Source: JBBDRW01 sp040905265
Lineage (GTDB): Bacteria; Bacteroidota; Rhodothermia; Balneolales; Balneolaceae
Direction: 5' to 3'
DNA: 38,443 nucleotides
Assembly (NCBI GenBank): GCA_040905265.1
Contig: JBBDRW010000083.1
Span: forward strand, 1 to 38,443
The stretch's first letter is position 1. Every line of letters starts with the position of its first letter. The translations under genes and the position numbers were made by a program. The notes beneath the pieces were generated by a model that was not told where the DNA came from, searched no databases, and worked only from the letters and a program-made list of their open reading frames with translations. Positions 15,127-24,399 of the stretch are shown here, piece by piece.

Positions 15127-15152
15127 GTGGGGTGAAGTGGGAGAAAGTGGGG
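15127..15152 (+). promoter_or_regulatory. Three MraZ-binding boxes
   Basis: GTGGGG (15127-15132), GTGGGA (15137-15142) and GTGGGG (15147-15152) are direct repeats with exact 4-nt spacers, giving a 10-bp period. This is the known MraZ operator design (GTGGG-type repeats upstream of mraZ bound by the ring-shaped MraZ oligomer). They abut the -10 box, so MraZ should repress its own operon here. Confidence 0.85.
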
Positions 15153-15220
15153 ATAATTAGCACTCCTCATATCCATCTGTTTCCAGATCGTTAGTAATCA
15201 TAACCGAACCGCAACCACCC

Positions 15221-15688
15221 GTGCCGAGCTTTAAAGGGGAATACGACCACAGTGTAGATGCGAAAGGCCGAGTAGCCTTCCCTGCCAAGTTGCGTAAAAT
15301 TCTCAACCCGGAAGCGCAGGAACACTTCACACTACTGCGGGGAATGGACCCCTGTCTCTATCTCTACCCTGTTGATGAGTGGGCAAATGTCGAGGAAAAA
15401 CTTGCGGGCATCAACGGTTTTACACGAACAGGCAGTACGGTCAAACGAAATTTTTTGCGCTTTGCAGAGGATGTCTCCCTCGATAAACAGAACCGCATTC
15501 AACTCTCTTCAAACCTGATGCAGTGGGCCGGCATTGAAAACCGGGCAATTTTTATCGGCAGCGGGGAACGGATTGAGATCTGGTCACCGGATAAACTGGA
15601 AGAGGTGGATGCAAGCCTCAGTTTCGAATCCTATCAGGAACTGTTTGAAAAAGCGATGGGAGGCGATGATGCAGGCGACAGTCAATAA
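15221..15688 (+). CDS. mraZ: Division/cell-wall cluster transcriptional regulator MraZ
   Basis: First gene of the dcw cluster, 155 residues. It has the two SpoVT/AbrB-like DNA-binding modules, each with the DxxxR motif: DAKGRVAFP (residues 14-22) and DKQNRIQLS (second half). MraZ forms a ring and binds the GTGGG repeats seen just upstream, repressing the cluster. The start is GTG 15221, which gives the conserved MPSFKGEYDHSVD N-terminus; no ribosome site precedes it, so translation may be weak or leader-structure dependent. rsmH starts inside its last codons. Confidence 0.95.
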   Translation: MPSFKGEYDHSVDAKGRVAFPAKLRKILNPEAQEHFTLLRGMDPCLYLYPVDEWANVEEKLAGINGFTRTGSTVKRNFLRFAEDVSLDKQNRIQLSSNLMQWAGIENRAIFIGSGERIEIWSPDKLEEVDASLSFESYQELFEKAMGGDDAGDSQ

Positions 15689-16610
15689 CATGACAAATTA
15701 TATCAAACATATTCCTGTGCTGCTTGAAGAGTCTGTTGACCTCCTGGTTACAGATCCGGACGGAATCTATGTCGATGCGACTCTTGGAGGAGGCGGCCAC
15801 ACATCTGCCATTCTTGAGCAGTTATCCGAAGATGCGATACTTTTTGGCATTGATCAGGATCAGGAGGCTCTGGATGAAGCAACGAGCCGGATCGGCAGAG
15901 ATGACCGGTTCCATCCGGTCATCGGGAATTTTGGATACCTCTCAACACTTCTGCCCCTGGACGTTCACGGCTCGGTGTCCGGTATATTGTTCGATCTTGG
16001 TGTCTCCACGCACCAGATCAAGGAACCGGATCGAGGTTTCAGTTTTCAAATGGATGGCCCCCTGGATATGAGGATGGGGGCGATGAGCGGGGTTTCTGCC
16101 TATCAGGTAGTCAATGAGTATCCCTATGAGAAACTCCGGGATATCATCTATCACTATGGTGAAGAGAGGCTGAGCCGTCAGATTGCCCGTGCGATTCTGG
16201 ACAGGCGGCCTGTAGAGACTACCGGTGAGCTCTACAAGATTATTTCCGATGTGGTCTATAGCAAAGAGATAAAATCTGCAGCTCGTGTATTTCAGGCGAT
16301 CCGAATTGAAGTGAACCGTGAACTGGATATGCTGAAAACTGCCCTGGAAGCCGCACTGCAACTTCTGAAACCGGAAGGGCGGATGGTTGCCATCTCCTAT
16401 CACTCACTGGAAGACCGGATCGTCAAGACATTTTTCAAAAGCGGTAACCATGAAGGGCGAATTGAGAAAGATTTTTATGGACATGAACTCACACCGGTCG
16501 AACCGATTGGAAAGCTGAAGACTCCCGGCAAGGAGGAGGTCCGAACAAATCCCGCGTCAAGAAGCGCGAAACTTCGGGCTGCCCGTAAACTCGACAGGGA
16601 GGAGGAATGA
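15669..16610 (+). CDS. rsmH: 16S rRNA m4C1402 methyltransferase RsmH (MraW)
   Basis: N4-methylates C1402 of 16S rRNA using SAM. It has the expected opening KHIPVLLEESVDLL, the SAM-binding VDATLGGGGHTSAIL, GILFDLGVSTHQ, RGFSFQMDGPLDMRM and near the end ISYHSLEDRIVKTFF. I start at ATG 15669 (313 residues) because a GGGAGG (15658-15663) sits 5 nt upstream. ATG 15690, just after the mraZ stop, is the alternative (306 residues) but lacks a ribosome site. With the chosen start it overlaps mraZ by 20 bp, implying coupling. Its stop overlaps the ftsL start as ATGA. Confidence 0.95.
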   Translation: MQATVNNMTNYIKHIPVLLEESVDLLVTDPDGIYVDATLGGGGHTSAILEQLSEDAILFGIDQDQEALDEATSRIGRDDRFHPVIGNFGYLSTLLPLDVHGSVSGILFDLGVSTHQIKEPDRGFSFQMDGPLDMRMGAMSGVSAYQVVNEYPYEKLRDIIYHYGEERLSRQIARAILDRRPVETTGELYKIISDVVYSKEIKSAARVFQAIRIEVNRELDMLKTALEAALQLLKPEGRMVAISYHSLEDRIVKTFFKSGNHEGRIEKDFYGHELTPVEPIGKLKTPGKEEVRTNPASRSAKLRAARKLDREEE

Positions 16611-17059
16611 TGACACTAATGCAATCTACACTGACTCAGGAAAGAGTCCGGCCGAACAGACGTAAACAGAAAAAGAAGAATGTTCTGAAAGATTTTCGGC
16701 CGCTTTACAGGCCTGAACGATCTGGTACAGACGGCCAGAACCCCACATTCGGCATGAAAAAAAATGCCGGACCCATTGGTAAAATAAAACTTCCCGCCAT
16801 AACTCCGTGGAAAGTTATTCTCGCAAGTTTCCTGATCGGAATTTGCGGGCTTCTCTATATCAATCATCTGTTCGGAACCCAACAGACGCTGCAGGAAGTA
16901 CAGCAGCTGGAAGCAGAGTACAACCGGATTCAGCGAATCCACAATCAGAAACGGCTGGAATTCGACCGAATGATAGGCCCGAAAGAGATCTATCAGCAGG
17001 CACGATCTCAAGGTTTTATCAATGCCGGCCCTGCAGATCAAATCGTAACCCTGAAATAG
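16607..17059 (+). CDS. ftsL: FtsL-like divisome protein
   Basis: A 150-residue bitopic membrane protein: a basic, cytoplasmic N-terminus (RPNRRKQKKK) of about 68 residues, one membrane helix (VILASFLIGICGLLYINHL, 70-88), then a coiled coil with heptads (TLQEVQQLEAEYNRIQRIHNQ) and a short end containing IYQQARSQGF. This layout and the position between rsmH and ftsI identify the FtsL family; sequence identity in the family is always low. FtsL links FtsQ and the FtsW-FtsI synthase. A strong GGAGGAGG precedes ATG 16607, with 16610 and 16619 as alternative starts. The N-terminal cytoplasmic part is longer than in proteobacterial FtsL. Confidence 0.8.
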   Translation: MMTLMQSTLTQERVRPNRRKQKKKNVLKDFRPLYRPERSGTDGQNPTFGMKKNAGPIGKIKLPAITPWKVILASFLIGICGLLYINHLFGTQQTLQEVQQLEAEYNRIQRIHNQKRLEFDRMIGPKEIYQQARSQGFINAGPADQIVTLK

Positions 17060-17071
17060 TGAGTCAGTATC

Positions 17072-19225
17072 GTGGACGAACGTACGGCGATCGTAAGCAG
17101 AATGTTCGTGGTCCTTGGCCTGATTCTGCTTCTTCCCTCTTTTATACTGCTGCAGCAGCTCCGCATCAATTTCGTGGAAGGGGATAACCTGCGTGAGCTC
17201 TGGAATCACCAGACAATCAATTATGTCAATATTCCGGCTCAGCGGGGGAATATTTTCGATGCGAACGGGAGCTTGCTCGCAACAAACAGCATTGAATACC
17301 GGCTGGCGGTCGACCCGGGGTTTTCAGGATTTACATCGAACCACCTGACTCTCCTGGCAACTACACTCTCCTCACATACCGGCCGTTCCGCCTCCTGGTA
17401 TGAGAACCAGGTCCGAAACGCACCGCGACAGTCGCGCTATGTTGTTCTGGAACGAAACATGGACGCCCAAACCTATGTGGAGATTCATGAACTCGACATA
17501 CCGGGCGTCATTCTGGAAGAGGAGTACAAGCGAAATTACAGTTTCGGTTCCCTGGCAGCCCATGCACTCGGGTTTGTCAATCATGAGCTGACCGGCATGA
17601 GCGGGCTTGAAAGCTACTACGACGATCTCCTGAAGGGCGAAGATGGCCTTCAACAAGTCCGAAGAGACCGCTCTAACAGGATTTTTGCTTATGTTGGCGC
17701 ACCAAGAAAGACTCCCATACAGGGTCATTCACTCCATACGACCCTGGATTCCTATATGCAGGCTATTCTGGAAGAGGAGCTGGAGGAGGGTATTCGCGAG
17801 ACACGTTCAACATATGGTACCGGTATCATCATAGAACCTGAAACCGGGGCCGTCAAGGCGATTGCCAACTATCCTGCGTTTGATCCGAATCAGCCGGGAT
17901 CGATTGACAGCGAGAACCGCCGCAACTATGCTGTGGCCGACATGGTTGAACCTGGCTCGACCTTTAAACTTGTTACGGCAATTGCAGCCGTCGAGCAGGG
18001 AGTCGTCAATTTTGAAGAACAGTTCGTCACTCCGGAAAACGGCCAGATCAATATACACGGCCAGATGATGAGAGATCATGACCCGCTGGGGACCCTGGAT
18101 TTCACTCAGGCGATTGCAAAATCTTCCAACATTGCTGTTTCAGAGATTGCAATGCGGCTCTCTCCACAGATATTTTATCAGTATGCCCGAAATCTCGGGT
18201 TCGGGACTCCTACACATATTGACCTGCCGAATGAAACTGCCGGACGGCTCCAGAAACCTTACGAATGGAGCCGGGTCACTCTCCCCTGGATGTCCATCGG
18301 GTATGAAGTCCAGGCAAGCCCCTTGCAGATGTTGCAGGCGTATGCCGCATTTGCCAATGACGGTATGATGATGCGCCCTCATATTGTCTCGCACATCACC
18401 GATGAATATGGGGACCGGGTCAGGGAGTCCAGGCCGGTTGAAATCCGACGGATTGCAGAAATGAGTACCATTGAAAAACTGAAACCGGTGTTTGAAGCGG
18501 TTGTAACAGACTCCGGTACAGCCGGCTGGGCGTTTGTCGAGGGCCTTCCGATTGCAGGGAAAACCGGGACAGCACAAAAGTATATGGATGGCCGCTACCA
18601 AACGGCATACAGAGCGTCATTTGTAGGATTTTTTCCAAGCGATGACCCGAAATATACCATGATCGTGATGCTGGATGAACCGAGAACCAGTATCTACGGC
18701 GGTTACACAGCCGGACAGATTTTCCGCGATATTGCAGCCCGTGTTGCCGGCCTGGATTCCGATATACAACGGACCATTCCGGAATCGATCCACGAAAGTG
18801 AATCCCTGATAACCATTGCCCCCTCGGTTACCGGATTCCGCGTTGAGGAGGCACAGCAGCTGCTTTCTAACCAGAGGATTACATGGTCGACGTCCGGCAC
18901 CGGAACAAGGGTTGTTTCACAGGAACCTGCAGCAGGCGATACGGTACAACCCGGAAGCCGCATGGTACTTGAACTGTCCACGTTTGCGCCCGACAGCACC
19001 GGTGAACTGGTTACAGTTCCGGATCTTCGGAATAAAAGCATTCGTCAGGCCTCCTCTATGCTCTCCGACCTGGGCCTTCAGATTCAGATTATCGGATCCG
19101 GCACCATCTATGCGCAGTTTCCGCAACCCGGAGAAAGTATGAGACGGGGACGAACCATTACCGTGCGGGGAAAAGCACGCTCTCTTGAACAGGCAGCTTC
19201 ACCAACCATTACATCAATACAGTGA
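17072..19225 (+). CDS. ftsI: Septal peptidoglycan transpeptidase FtsI (PBP) with two PASTA domains
   Basis: Class B penicillin-binding protein that cross-links septal peptidoglycan with FtsW; 717 residues. It has an N-terminal membrane anchor (FVVLGLILLLPSFILL), a pedestal domain starting IPAQRGNIFDANG, and a transpeptidase domain with Ser296-x-x-Lys299 (EPGSTFKL), SSN 351-353 and KTGT 497-500. Two C-terminal PASTA repeats follow (about 590-645 and 655-705; VTVPDLRNKSIRQASSML in the second). PASTA-bearing FtsI is SpoVD-like and occurs in Bacteroidota and Firmicutes. The start is GTG 17072, 12 nt after ftsL. Its TGA overlaps the murE GTG (GTGA). Confidence 0.95.
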   Translation: MDERTAIVSRMFVVLGLILLLPSFILLQQLRINFVEGDNLRELWNHQTINYVNIPAQRGNIFDANGSLLATNSIEYRLAVDPGFSGFTSNHLTLLATTLSSHTGRSASWYENQVRNAPRQSRYVVLERNMDAQTYVEIHELDIPGVILEEEYKRNYSFGSLAAHALGFVNHELTGMSGLESYYDDLLKGEDGLQQVRRDRSNRIFAYVGAPRKTPIQGHSLHTTLDSYMQAILEEELEEGIRETRSTYGTGIIIEPETGAVKAIANYPAFDPNQPGSIDSENRRNYAVADMVEPGSTFKLVTAIAAVEQGVVNFEEQFVTPENGQINIHGQMMRDHDPLGTLDFTQAIAKSSNIAVSEIAMRLSPQIFYQYARNLGFGTPTHIDLPNETAGRLQKPYEWSRVTLPWMSIGYEVQASPLQMLQAYAAFANDGMMMRPHIVSHITDEYGDRVRESRPVEIRRIAEMSTIEKLKPVFEAVVTDSGTAGWAFVEGLPIAGKTGTAQKYMDGRYQTAYRASFVGFFPSDDPKYTMIVMLDEPRTSIYGGYTAGQIFRDIAARVAGLDSDIQRTIPESIHESESLITIAPSVTGFRVEEAQQLLSNQRITWSTSGTGTRVVSQEPAAGDTVQPGSRMVLELSTFAPDSTGELVTVPDLRNKSIRQASSMLSDLGLQIQIIGSGTIYAQFPQPGESMRRGRTITVRGKARSLEQAASPTITSIQ

Positions 19226-20712
19226 CCTTTCAACAGCTCATAGAACTTTGTGATCCTATAGACGTTACCGGAGATCCGGTTTCAACGATCGGTGCGCTGC
19301 GTCATGACTCCCGGAATGTAGAGGAGAACGATGTATTTATCGCCGTCAGGGGGTTGAGAACAGATGGACACGACCATATCCCGGAAGCAGCAAGCCGGGG
19401 AGCTTCTGTCCTTGTTTGCGAACAGAATACGAAAGATCTGCCATCCGGAGTCGCGGCCATCCTGGTAAAAGAGACACGTCCGCTTCTGGGGCCCCTTGCC
19501 CAGGCGTTTGCGGGGTACCCTGCCCGTGAGATGACCCTGGTCGGGATTACCGGTACGAATGGCAAAACAACCGTCGCAACACTGATCTGGCAGGTCCTGA
19601 AAGAATTGGGTGCCGCCCCTGCCCTGCTCGGAACAGTAGCCAAGCGATACGGGAATCAGACATTTCCAAGCAGCCTGACGACCTCCGATCCGATCGAACT
19701 TGCTGAGGATATGAAACAGATGGCTAAGGCCCGGTCCACCCACCTGGTGATGGAGGTTTCCTCCCACGCCCTTAGCCAGGATCGGACACTTGGTTTATCA
19801 TTCGACCTGGCTGTTTTCACCAATCTGAGCCATGACCACCTTGACTATCATGGCCATATGGAGCAGTATGCTGTGGCCAAGAAAAAACTTTTTGACCAGC
19901 TGCCGGAACAGTCCTGGGCACTGATCAATGTGGATGACTCCCATTGGGAGACCATGATTGCGAACTGCCGGGCAAACATTCTCGATTTCTCCTTTACTCA
20001 GAACAGCTCCGTTCAATGTGAGATACTGGAGATGAATGAGACGGGAACCACCGTGAGAGTGGATGATGTAACCGTCACAACCCCACTGATCGGCAGATTC
20101 AATGCCTATAATCTGGCAGAAGCGTATCTCGCCTCTACCCTGCTTGGTTTTGAAGCGAAAGCTGTTGCAGAGGCGCTGAAACACTGCCAGGGAGCAGCGG
20201 GACGCCTGGAAAAAGTATCTGCTGAACATACAGATATCAACCTCCCGGTCGTCCTGGTTGATTACGCTCATACACCGGATGCGCTCCAAAATGTGGCGGA
20301 AACCGTGGCCGCCCTCCGGAAAAAGGGAGAGAAGCTGATCCTTCTGTTTGGATGTGGTGGAGACAGAGACCGGGCCAAACGGCCTGTAATGGCACGCGTT
20401 GCCGAATCTGTCGCGGACCAGATCATCGTTACGTCCGACAACCCGAGATCGGAAGAGCCGGAAAAGATTATCCGGGAAATTGAAAACGGATTCAGCAGCA
20501 GTGCCAACTGGACCTCCATTCCATCCCGTGAAGAGGCGATTCGACAGGCGATTCAGACAGCACCCTCAAACTCCTGGATTCTGATTGCAGGGAAGGGACA
20601 TGAAACATGGCTGGAGTCCGCAGGCAAGAAAATTCAATTTGATGACCGGAAAATCGCATCTGATGCACTCAACCGGAGAGCCCGGGAACAAAAGGCCGGG
20701 GGGATACACTGA
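19222..20712 (+). CDS. murE: UDP-MurNAc-L-Ala-D-Glu:meso-DAP ligase MurE
   Basis: Adds the third amino acid to the peptidoglycan stem with ATP. The 496 residues show the three Mur-ligase domains: N-terminal DSRNVEENDVFIAVRG, ATP loop GTNGKTT (111-117), the carbamylated-Lys region AVAKKKLFD (near 221), SHDHLDYHG, and VDYAHTPDAL in the C-terminal domain. DNPR at 407-410 (TSDNPRSEEP) is the known selector for meso-diaminopimelate rather than lysine, so this organism should have DAP-type peptidoglycan. The start is GTG overlapping the ftsI stop. The next ligase, MurF, is not in this window. Confidence 0.96.
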   Translation: MTFQQLIELCDPIDVTGDPVSTIGALRHDSRNVEENDVFIAVRGLRTDGHDHIPEAASRGASVLVCEQNTKDLPSGVAAILVKETRPLLGPLAQAFAGYPAREMTLVGITGTNGKTTVATLIWQVLKELGAAPALLGTVAKRYGNQTFPSSLTTSDPIELAEDMKQMAKARSTHLVMEVSSHALSQDRTLGLSFDLAVFTNLSHDHLDYHGHMEQYAVAKKKLFDQLPEQSWALINVDDSHWETMIANCRANILDFSFTQNSSVQCEILEMNETGTTVRVDDVTVTTPLIGRFNAYNLAEAYLASTLLGFEAKAVAEALKHCQGAAGRLEKVSAEHTDINLPVVLVDYAHTPDALQNVAETVAALRKKGEKLILLFGCGGDRDRAKRPVMARVAESVADQIIVTSDNPRSEEPEKIIREIENGFSSSANWTSIPSREEAIRQAIQTAPSNSWILIAGKGHETWLESAGKKIQFDDRKIASDALNRRAREQKAGGIH

Positions 20713-21845
20713 TGCTATACTCTCTGTTTGAATGGTTACAGCTCCACTACCAGCCTCCGGGACTTGGTGCATTTGCCTATATCACGACCCGGACAGCATT
20801 TGCCGCGGCCACTGCCCTTGTCATCAGTCTGCTGATCGGAAAGAAGATCATCCGGTGGCTGGAACGAATGCAGCTTAAGGAAGTAATCCGTGAAGATATC
20901 GGCCTGGATCACCATCTCGAAAAATCACACACACCTACCATGGGGGGTGTCATTATTATTCTGGCAACCCTGATACCGGCACTTCTCTGGATGCGGCTGG
21001 ACAGTATCTATACCTGGATGATTGTCCTGGTTACACTCTGTATCGGTATCGTCGGTTTTGTGGATGACTATATCAAGGTTGTCCGAAAGGATAAGAGCGG
21101 CCTGCATGGGCGCTTCAAAGTGATCGGGCAAATTACGGTTGGTTTGATTCTGGGGGCATTCCTCTACTGGTGGCCTGAATTTGCAGAGTTTCATACACTC
21201 TCAACAGTACCCTTTTTGAAGAATGTCAATATCGACTACGCCATCCTGGGCGAGTTGAGCTGGCTGATCTATATCCCCGTTGTCATCTTCATCATCACCG
21301 GCGTCAGCAATGCTGCAAATCTTACGGATGGCCTGGACGGGTTGGCTTCCGGCGTTTCGGCACTTGCCGGAGTCGTATTGGGAATCTTTGCCTATGTATC
21401 CGGCCGGGTCGATTTCTCCTCTTTTCTGAACATCATGTATCTCCCGGGAAGCGGGGAGCTGACCATTTTCTGTGCCTCTCTGGTAGGTGCCTGTATGGGA
21501 TTTCTCTGGTATAACACCCATCCCGCATCGGTCTTTATGGGAGATACCGGTTCACTCGCTCTGGGTGGTGCATTGGGAGCCGTCGCACTGATGATACACA
21601 AAGAATTACTGCTGCCGATTATCTGCGGTGTCTTTTTTGTAGAGACTCTCTCTGTGATTATTCAAACCAGCTGGTTCAAGTATACAAAATGGCGGTTCGG
21701 GGAAGGGCAACGGGTCTTTTTGATGAGCCCGATTCACCATCACTTTGAAAAACGGGGCTGGCCGGAATCCAAAATTGTTGTCCGGTTCTGGATCATTGCC
21801 GTTCTGTTGGGAATTATCAGCCTTCTGACCCTGAAACTGAGATGA
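20712..21845 (+). CDS. mraY: Phospho-MurNAc-pentapeptide transferase MraY
   Basis: Inner-membrane enzyme that transfers phospho-MurNAc-pentapeptide to undecaprenyl phosphate, giving lipid I. The 377 residues contain about ten membrane helices and all family signatures: HTPTMGGVIII, GFVDDYIKV (catalytic Asp pair), SNAANLTDGLDGLASG, SVFMGDTGSLALGG and MSPIHHHFEKRGWPE. The ATG shares its A with the murE TGA (TGATG), and its own stop overlaps murD as ATGA. In many phyla murF lies between murE and mraY; here it does not. Confidence 0.97.
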   Translation: MLYSLFEWLQLHYQPPGLGAFAYITTRTAFAAATALVISLLIGKKIIRWLERMQLKEVIREDIGLDHHLEKSHTPTMGGVIIILATLIPALLWMRLDSIYTWMIVLVTLCIGIVGFVDDYIKVVRKDKSGLHGRFKVIGQITVGLILGAFLYWWPEFAEFHTLSTVPFLKNVNIDYAILGELSWLIYIPVVIFIITGVSNAANLTDGLDGLASGVSALAGVVLGIFAYVSGRVDFSSFLNIMYLPGSGELTIFCASLVGACMGFLWYNTHPASVFMGDTGSLALGGALGAVALMIHKELLLPIICGVFFVETLSVIIQTSWFKYTKWRFGEGQRVFLMSPIHHHFEKRGWPESKIVVRFWIIAVLLGIISLLTLKLR

Positions 21846-23203
21846 ATAACATCAAAGACAGACAAATTGTGGTCCTGGGTGCTGCGCGAAGCGGAGCCGC
21901 CGCTGCAACTCTTCTGAAGAAGAGAGGGGCCGACGTGTGGGTCAGTGACTCTTCACCCCTCAGTACTTCCGTAAAGGAACTGTTTGTGGAACAGGGTATC
22001 CGGTTTGAAGAGAACGGCCATAGCGAACGTTCGCTTCAGGGTGAATGTCTGGTCGTCAGCCCGGGGGTTCCGGACCGTTCACCGGTCGTCCAGAGTTATC
22101 TCTCGGCCGGAAAGAGTATCTATTCGGAACTGGAAGCGGCAAGCTGGTTCAACAGCAGCCCGATCGTCGCTGTTACGGGCAGTAATGGGAAAACAACCGT
22201 TACCAGCTGGCTGGCATACACCTGGTCGGTCGCAGGGCGAGAGGCGATCATTGCAGGAAACATCGGCAATGCATTCTCCTCCTGTGTAGAGGGAACAGGG
22301 CCGGAACGGACGGCGATTCTGGAAGTGAGCAGTTTTCAGCTCGACCATATCGACAGTTTTCGGCCGGCTATCAGCATACTGTTGAATATCACCCCGGACC
22401 ATCTGGATCGGTACGAAGGGAGTTTTAAAGCGTACAAAAAGTCGAAGCTGAGAATAACAGAAAACCAGAAGAGTAGCGACACCTTTATTTACAACTATGA
22501 AGACCCCCATCTCTCGAGCCATGCAGATGTTGTGGCCGGCCGGGATGAACCCCCAACGATTCTCGCATTTTCTGACCGGCGTGAAGTGCCGGAGGGAGCC
22601 TTCGTCCGGGACAATCACATTATTTTTAAACTGAATCAAACAGAGGAATCTCTTATGCATATCAATGACCTTGCCTTGCCTGGACGGCATAACCTGAACA
22701 ATGGTCTTGCAACGGCTCTCGCTGCCCGTGCATCTGAGATTAAAAGTGAGACCATTCGTGAAAGCCTGAAGACATTTGAAGGGGTGGAACACCGGCTGGA
22801 AACGGTTCGTGTTTACAAAGGGGTCAAATATGTCAATGATAGCAAAGCGACCAACATCAACGCTGTCTGGTATGCACTGGACAGTTTTCACGTTCCAATT
22901 GTACTGATTCTCGGAGGGCGTGACAAAGGAAATGACTACACCGAGCTGGAGAAACAGCTTGTTGAAAAAGTTCATACCGTAGTTGCCATCGGAGAGGCCA
23001 AACCCCTGATTAAGCAGCAGATCGGCCGTCTGGTCCCCAACTATCTCGAAGCGGATACGTTGAAAGAGGCGGTTCAGCTTTCAGCGGGCAAGGCGAAACG
23101 CGGAGAGATCGTTCTGCTAAGCCCCGCCTGCTCTTCGTTTGATATGTTTGATAATTATGAACACCGCGGCGAACTGTTTAAACAGGCTGTACTGGAATTA
23201 TAA
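21842..23203 (+). CDS. murD: UDP-MurNAc-L-alanine:D-glutamate ligase MurD
   Basis: Adds D-glutamate to UDP-MurNAc-L-Ala with ATP. The 453 residues have an N-terminal Rossmann-like domain (IVVLGAARSGAAAA), SPGVPDRSP, the ATP loop GSNGKTT (113-119), ITPDHLDRY, HNLNNGLATALAA, and a C-terminal domain with YVNDSKATN and LILGGRDKGNDY. The end LSPACSSFDMFDNYEHRG is diagnostic for MurD. It overlaps mraY by 4 bp and is 2 nt from ftsW. Confidence 0.97.
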   Translation: MNNIKDRQIVVLGAARSGAAAATLLKKRGADVWVSDSSPLSTSVKELFVEQGIRFEENGHSERSLQGECLVVSPGVPDRSPVVQSYLSAGKSIYSELEAASWFNSSPIVAVTGSNGKTTVTSWLAYTWSVAGREAIIAGNIGNAFSSCVEGTGPERTAILEVSSFQLDHIDSFRPAISILLNITPDHLDRYEGSFKAYKKSKLRITENQKSSDTFIYNYEDPHLSSHADVVAGRDEPPTILAFSDRREVPEGAFVRDNHIIFKLNQTEESLMHINDLALPGRHNLNNGLATALAARASEIKSETIRESLKTFEGVEHRLETVRVYKGVKYVNDSKATNINAVWYALDSFHVPIVLILGGRDKGNDYTELEKQLVEKVHTVVAIGEAKPLIKQQIGRLVPNYLEADTLKEAVQLSAGKAKRGEIVLLSPACSSFDMFDNYEHRGELFKQAVLEL

Positions 23204-23205
23204 CT

Positions 23206-24399
23206 ATGTTTTATACGACACCAAATAGCAATCTCAGCTCGATTCTCGGCACCAGTCCGAATGACATCGATATGCCCAGCCGTGGAAGTGACAGGTTGCT
23301 TCTGACATCGGTGATCGTATTGATGATCATCGGTGTACTGGCTGTCTACTCCTCCATCGCCTATTTCGCACAGATGAAGGGGACGACGGCGGGCTCACTG
23401 GTTTCCGGCCACATGATCAAACTTGTAATTGCATTTGTCGTGATGCTGATTTTTTCTAAAATCGATTACCAGATTCTTGCTCGTTTCAGCAGGGTGGCTC
23501 TGGTACTGAGCTGGATTCTGCTTGTTGGGGTGATGGCTTACGGAGATGTTGTTTTCGGCGCGCGACGATCCCTTTCCGTCGGCTCCTTCTCGTTTCAACA
23601 CTCCTCCCTGGCATCCGTTGCATTGATTCTGCATATCGCCGTCCTGCTCCGGGATAAACAGGAGTATATCAAAGATTTTTCCCGTGCGTTTCTGCCGATT
23701 CTTTTCTGGATCGTGATCACCTGTGCCCTGATCGGAATGGAAGATTTCAGCAGTGCCGGGCTTCTTATGTCTGTCTCACTTGTCCTGATGTTTGCCGGCC
23801 GGATCAATACACTTCACCTGGGCACACTGGTACTGATCGGCCTTATTGGAGGTAGTGCTCTTGTAAGCGTCTCACCGGAGAGGCAAAGCCGGCTGGATGA
23901 GTATGTCCGTCAGGTGACAGACATCAACAGTACAGAACTGGTTCCGGGCGCCGGCTACCAGGCTCAGCAAGCCTACATTGCAATTGCACAGGGGAATATT
24001 TTCGGTGTCGGCATTGGAAAAAGTACACAGCGTGACTTTCTGCCCGCCCCGTACAACGACTTTATTTTTGCCATCATCGCAGAGGAGTATGGAGTGCTTG
24101 GAAGCAGTTTCGTCATTCTCCTGTTTACCTTCATCCTGTTGCGGGGAGTTGTCTATATCGCCAGGAATGCTACCGATGTATTCGGCACACTTCTCGCTCT
24201 GGGATGCACCCTCTGTATAACACTTTACGGGTATGTAAATGCAGCCGTTGCCTCCGGGCTGCTCCCGGTGACAGGCCTTCCGATGCCGTTTATCAGTTAC
24301 GGAGGGACCAGTATGTTATTTACAGGTGTCATGATCGGCATTCTACTCAATATCTCGAAACAGAATAACAACCGGAACGCAAGATTTTATGTAGGCTGA
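23206..24399 (+). CDS. ftsW: Septal peptidoglycan glycosyltransferase FtsW (SEDS family)
   Basis: SEDS-family membrane polymerase that works with FtsI at the division site. It has 397 residues and about ten membrane helices after a 35-residue polar N-terminus. Landmarks are VLAVYSSIAYFAQ, GARRSLSVGSFSFQHS, the catalytic-loop region SPERQSRLDEY, GYQAQQAYIAIAQG, GVGIGKSTQRDFLPAP, YNDFIFAIIAEEYG and LPMPFISYGGTSM near the end. Position between murD and murG is the standard dcw place. Its stop shares the A with the murG ATG. Confidence 0.96.
   Translation: MFYTTPNSNLSSILGTSPNDIDMPSRGSDRLLLTSVIVLMIIGVLAVYSSIAYFAQMKGTTAGSLVSGHMIKLVIAFVVMLIFSKIDYQILARFSRVALVLSWILLVGVMAYGDVVFGARRSLSVGSFSFQHSSLASVALILHIAVLLRDKQEYIKDFSRAFLPILFWIVITCALIGMEDFSSAGLLMSVSLVLMFAGRINTLHLGTLVLIGLIGGSALVSVSPERQSRLDEYVRQVTDINSTELVPGAGYQAQQAYIAIAQGNIFGVGIGKSTQRDFLPAPYNDFIFAIIAEEYGVLGSSFVILLFTFILLRGVVYIARNATDVFGTLLALGCTLCITLYGYVNAAVASGLLPVTGLPMPFISYGGTSMLFTGVMIGILLNISKQNNNRNARFYVG

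Larger units (their letters stand above)
14743..15220. other. 478-base divergent control region of tatA and the dcw cluster
   Basis: No gene is seen. The left part (14743-14940) shows nothing specific. From 14950 it becomes AT-rich, with a DnaA box and palindrome (14957-14992), then a long AT stretch, a TTGACA promoter (15097-15126), three MraZ boxes (15127-15152) and a small ATCTG/CAGAT hairpin (15175-15188) in the mraZ leader. Confidence 0.75.

Noticed and set aside
22079..22975. Minus-strand open frame (298 codons) antisense to murD
   Set aside because: Shadow of murD; composition and lack of motifs do not support coding.
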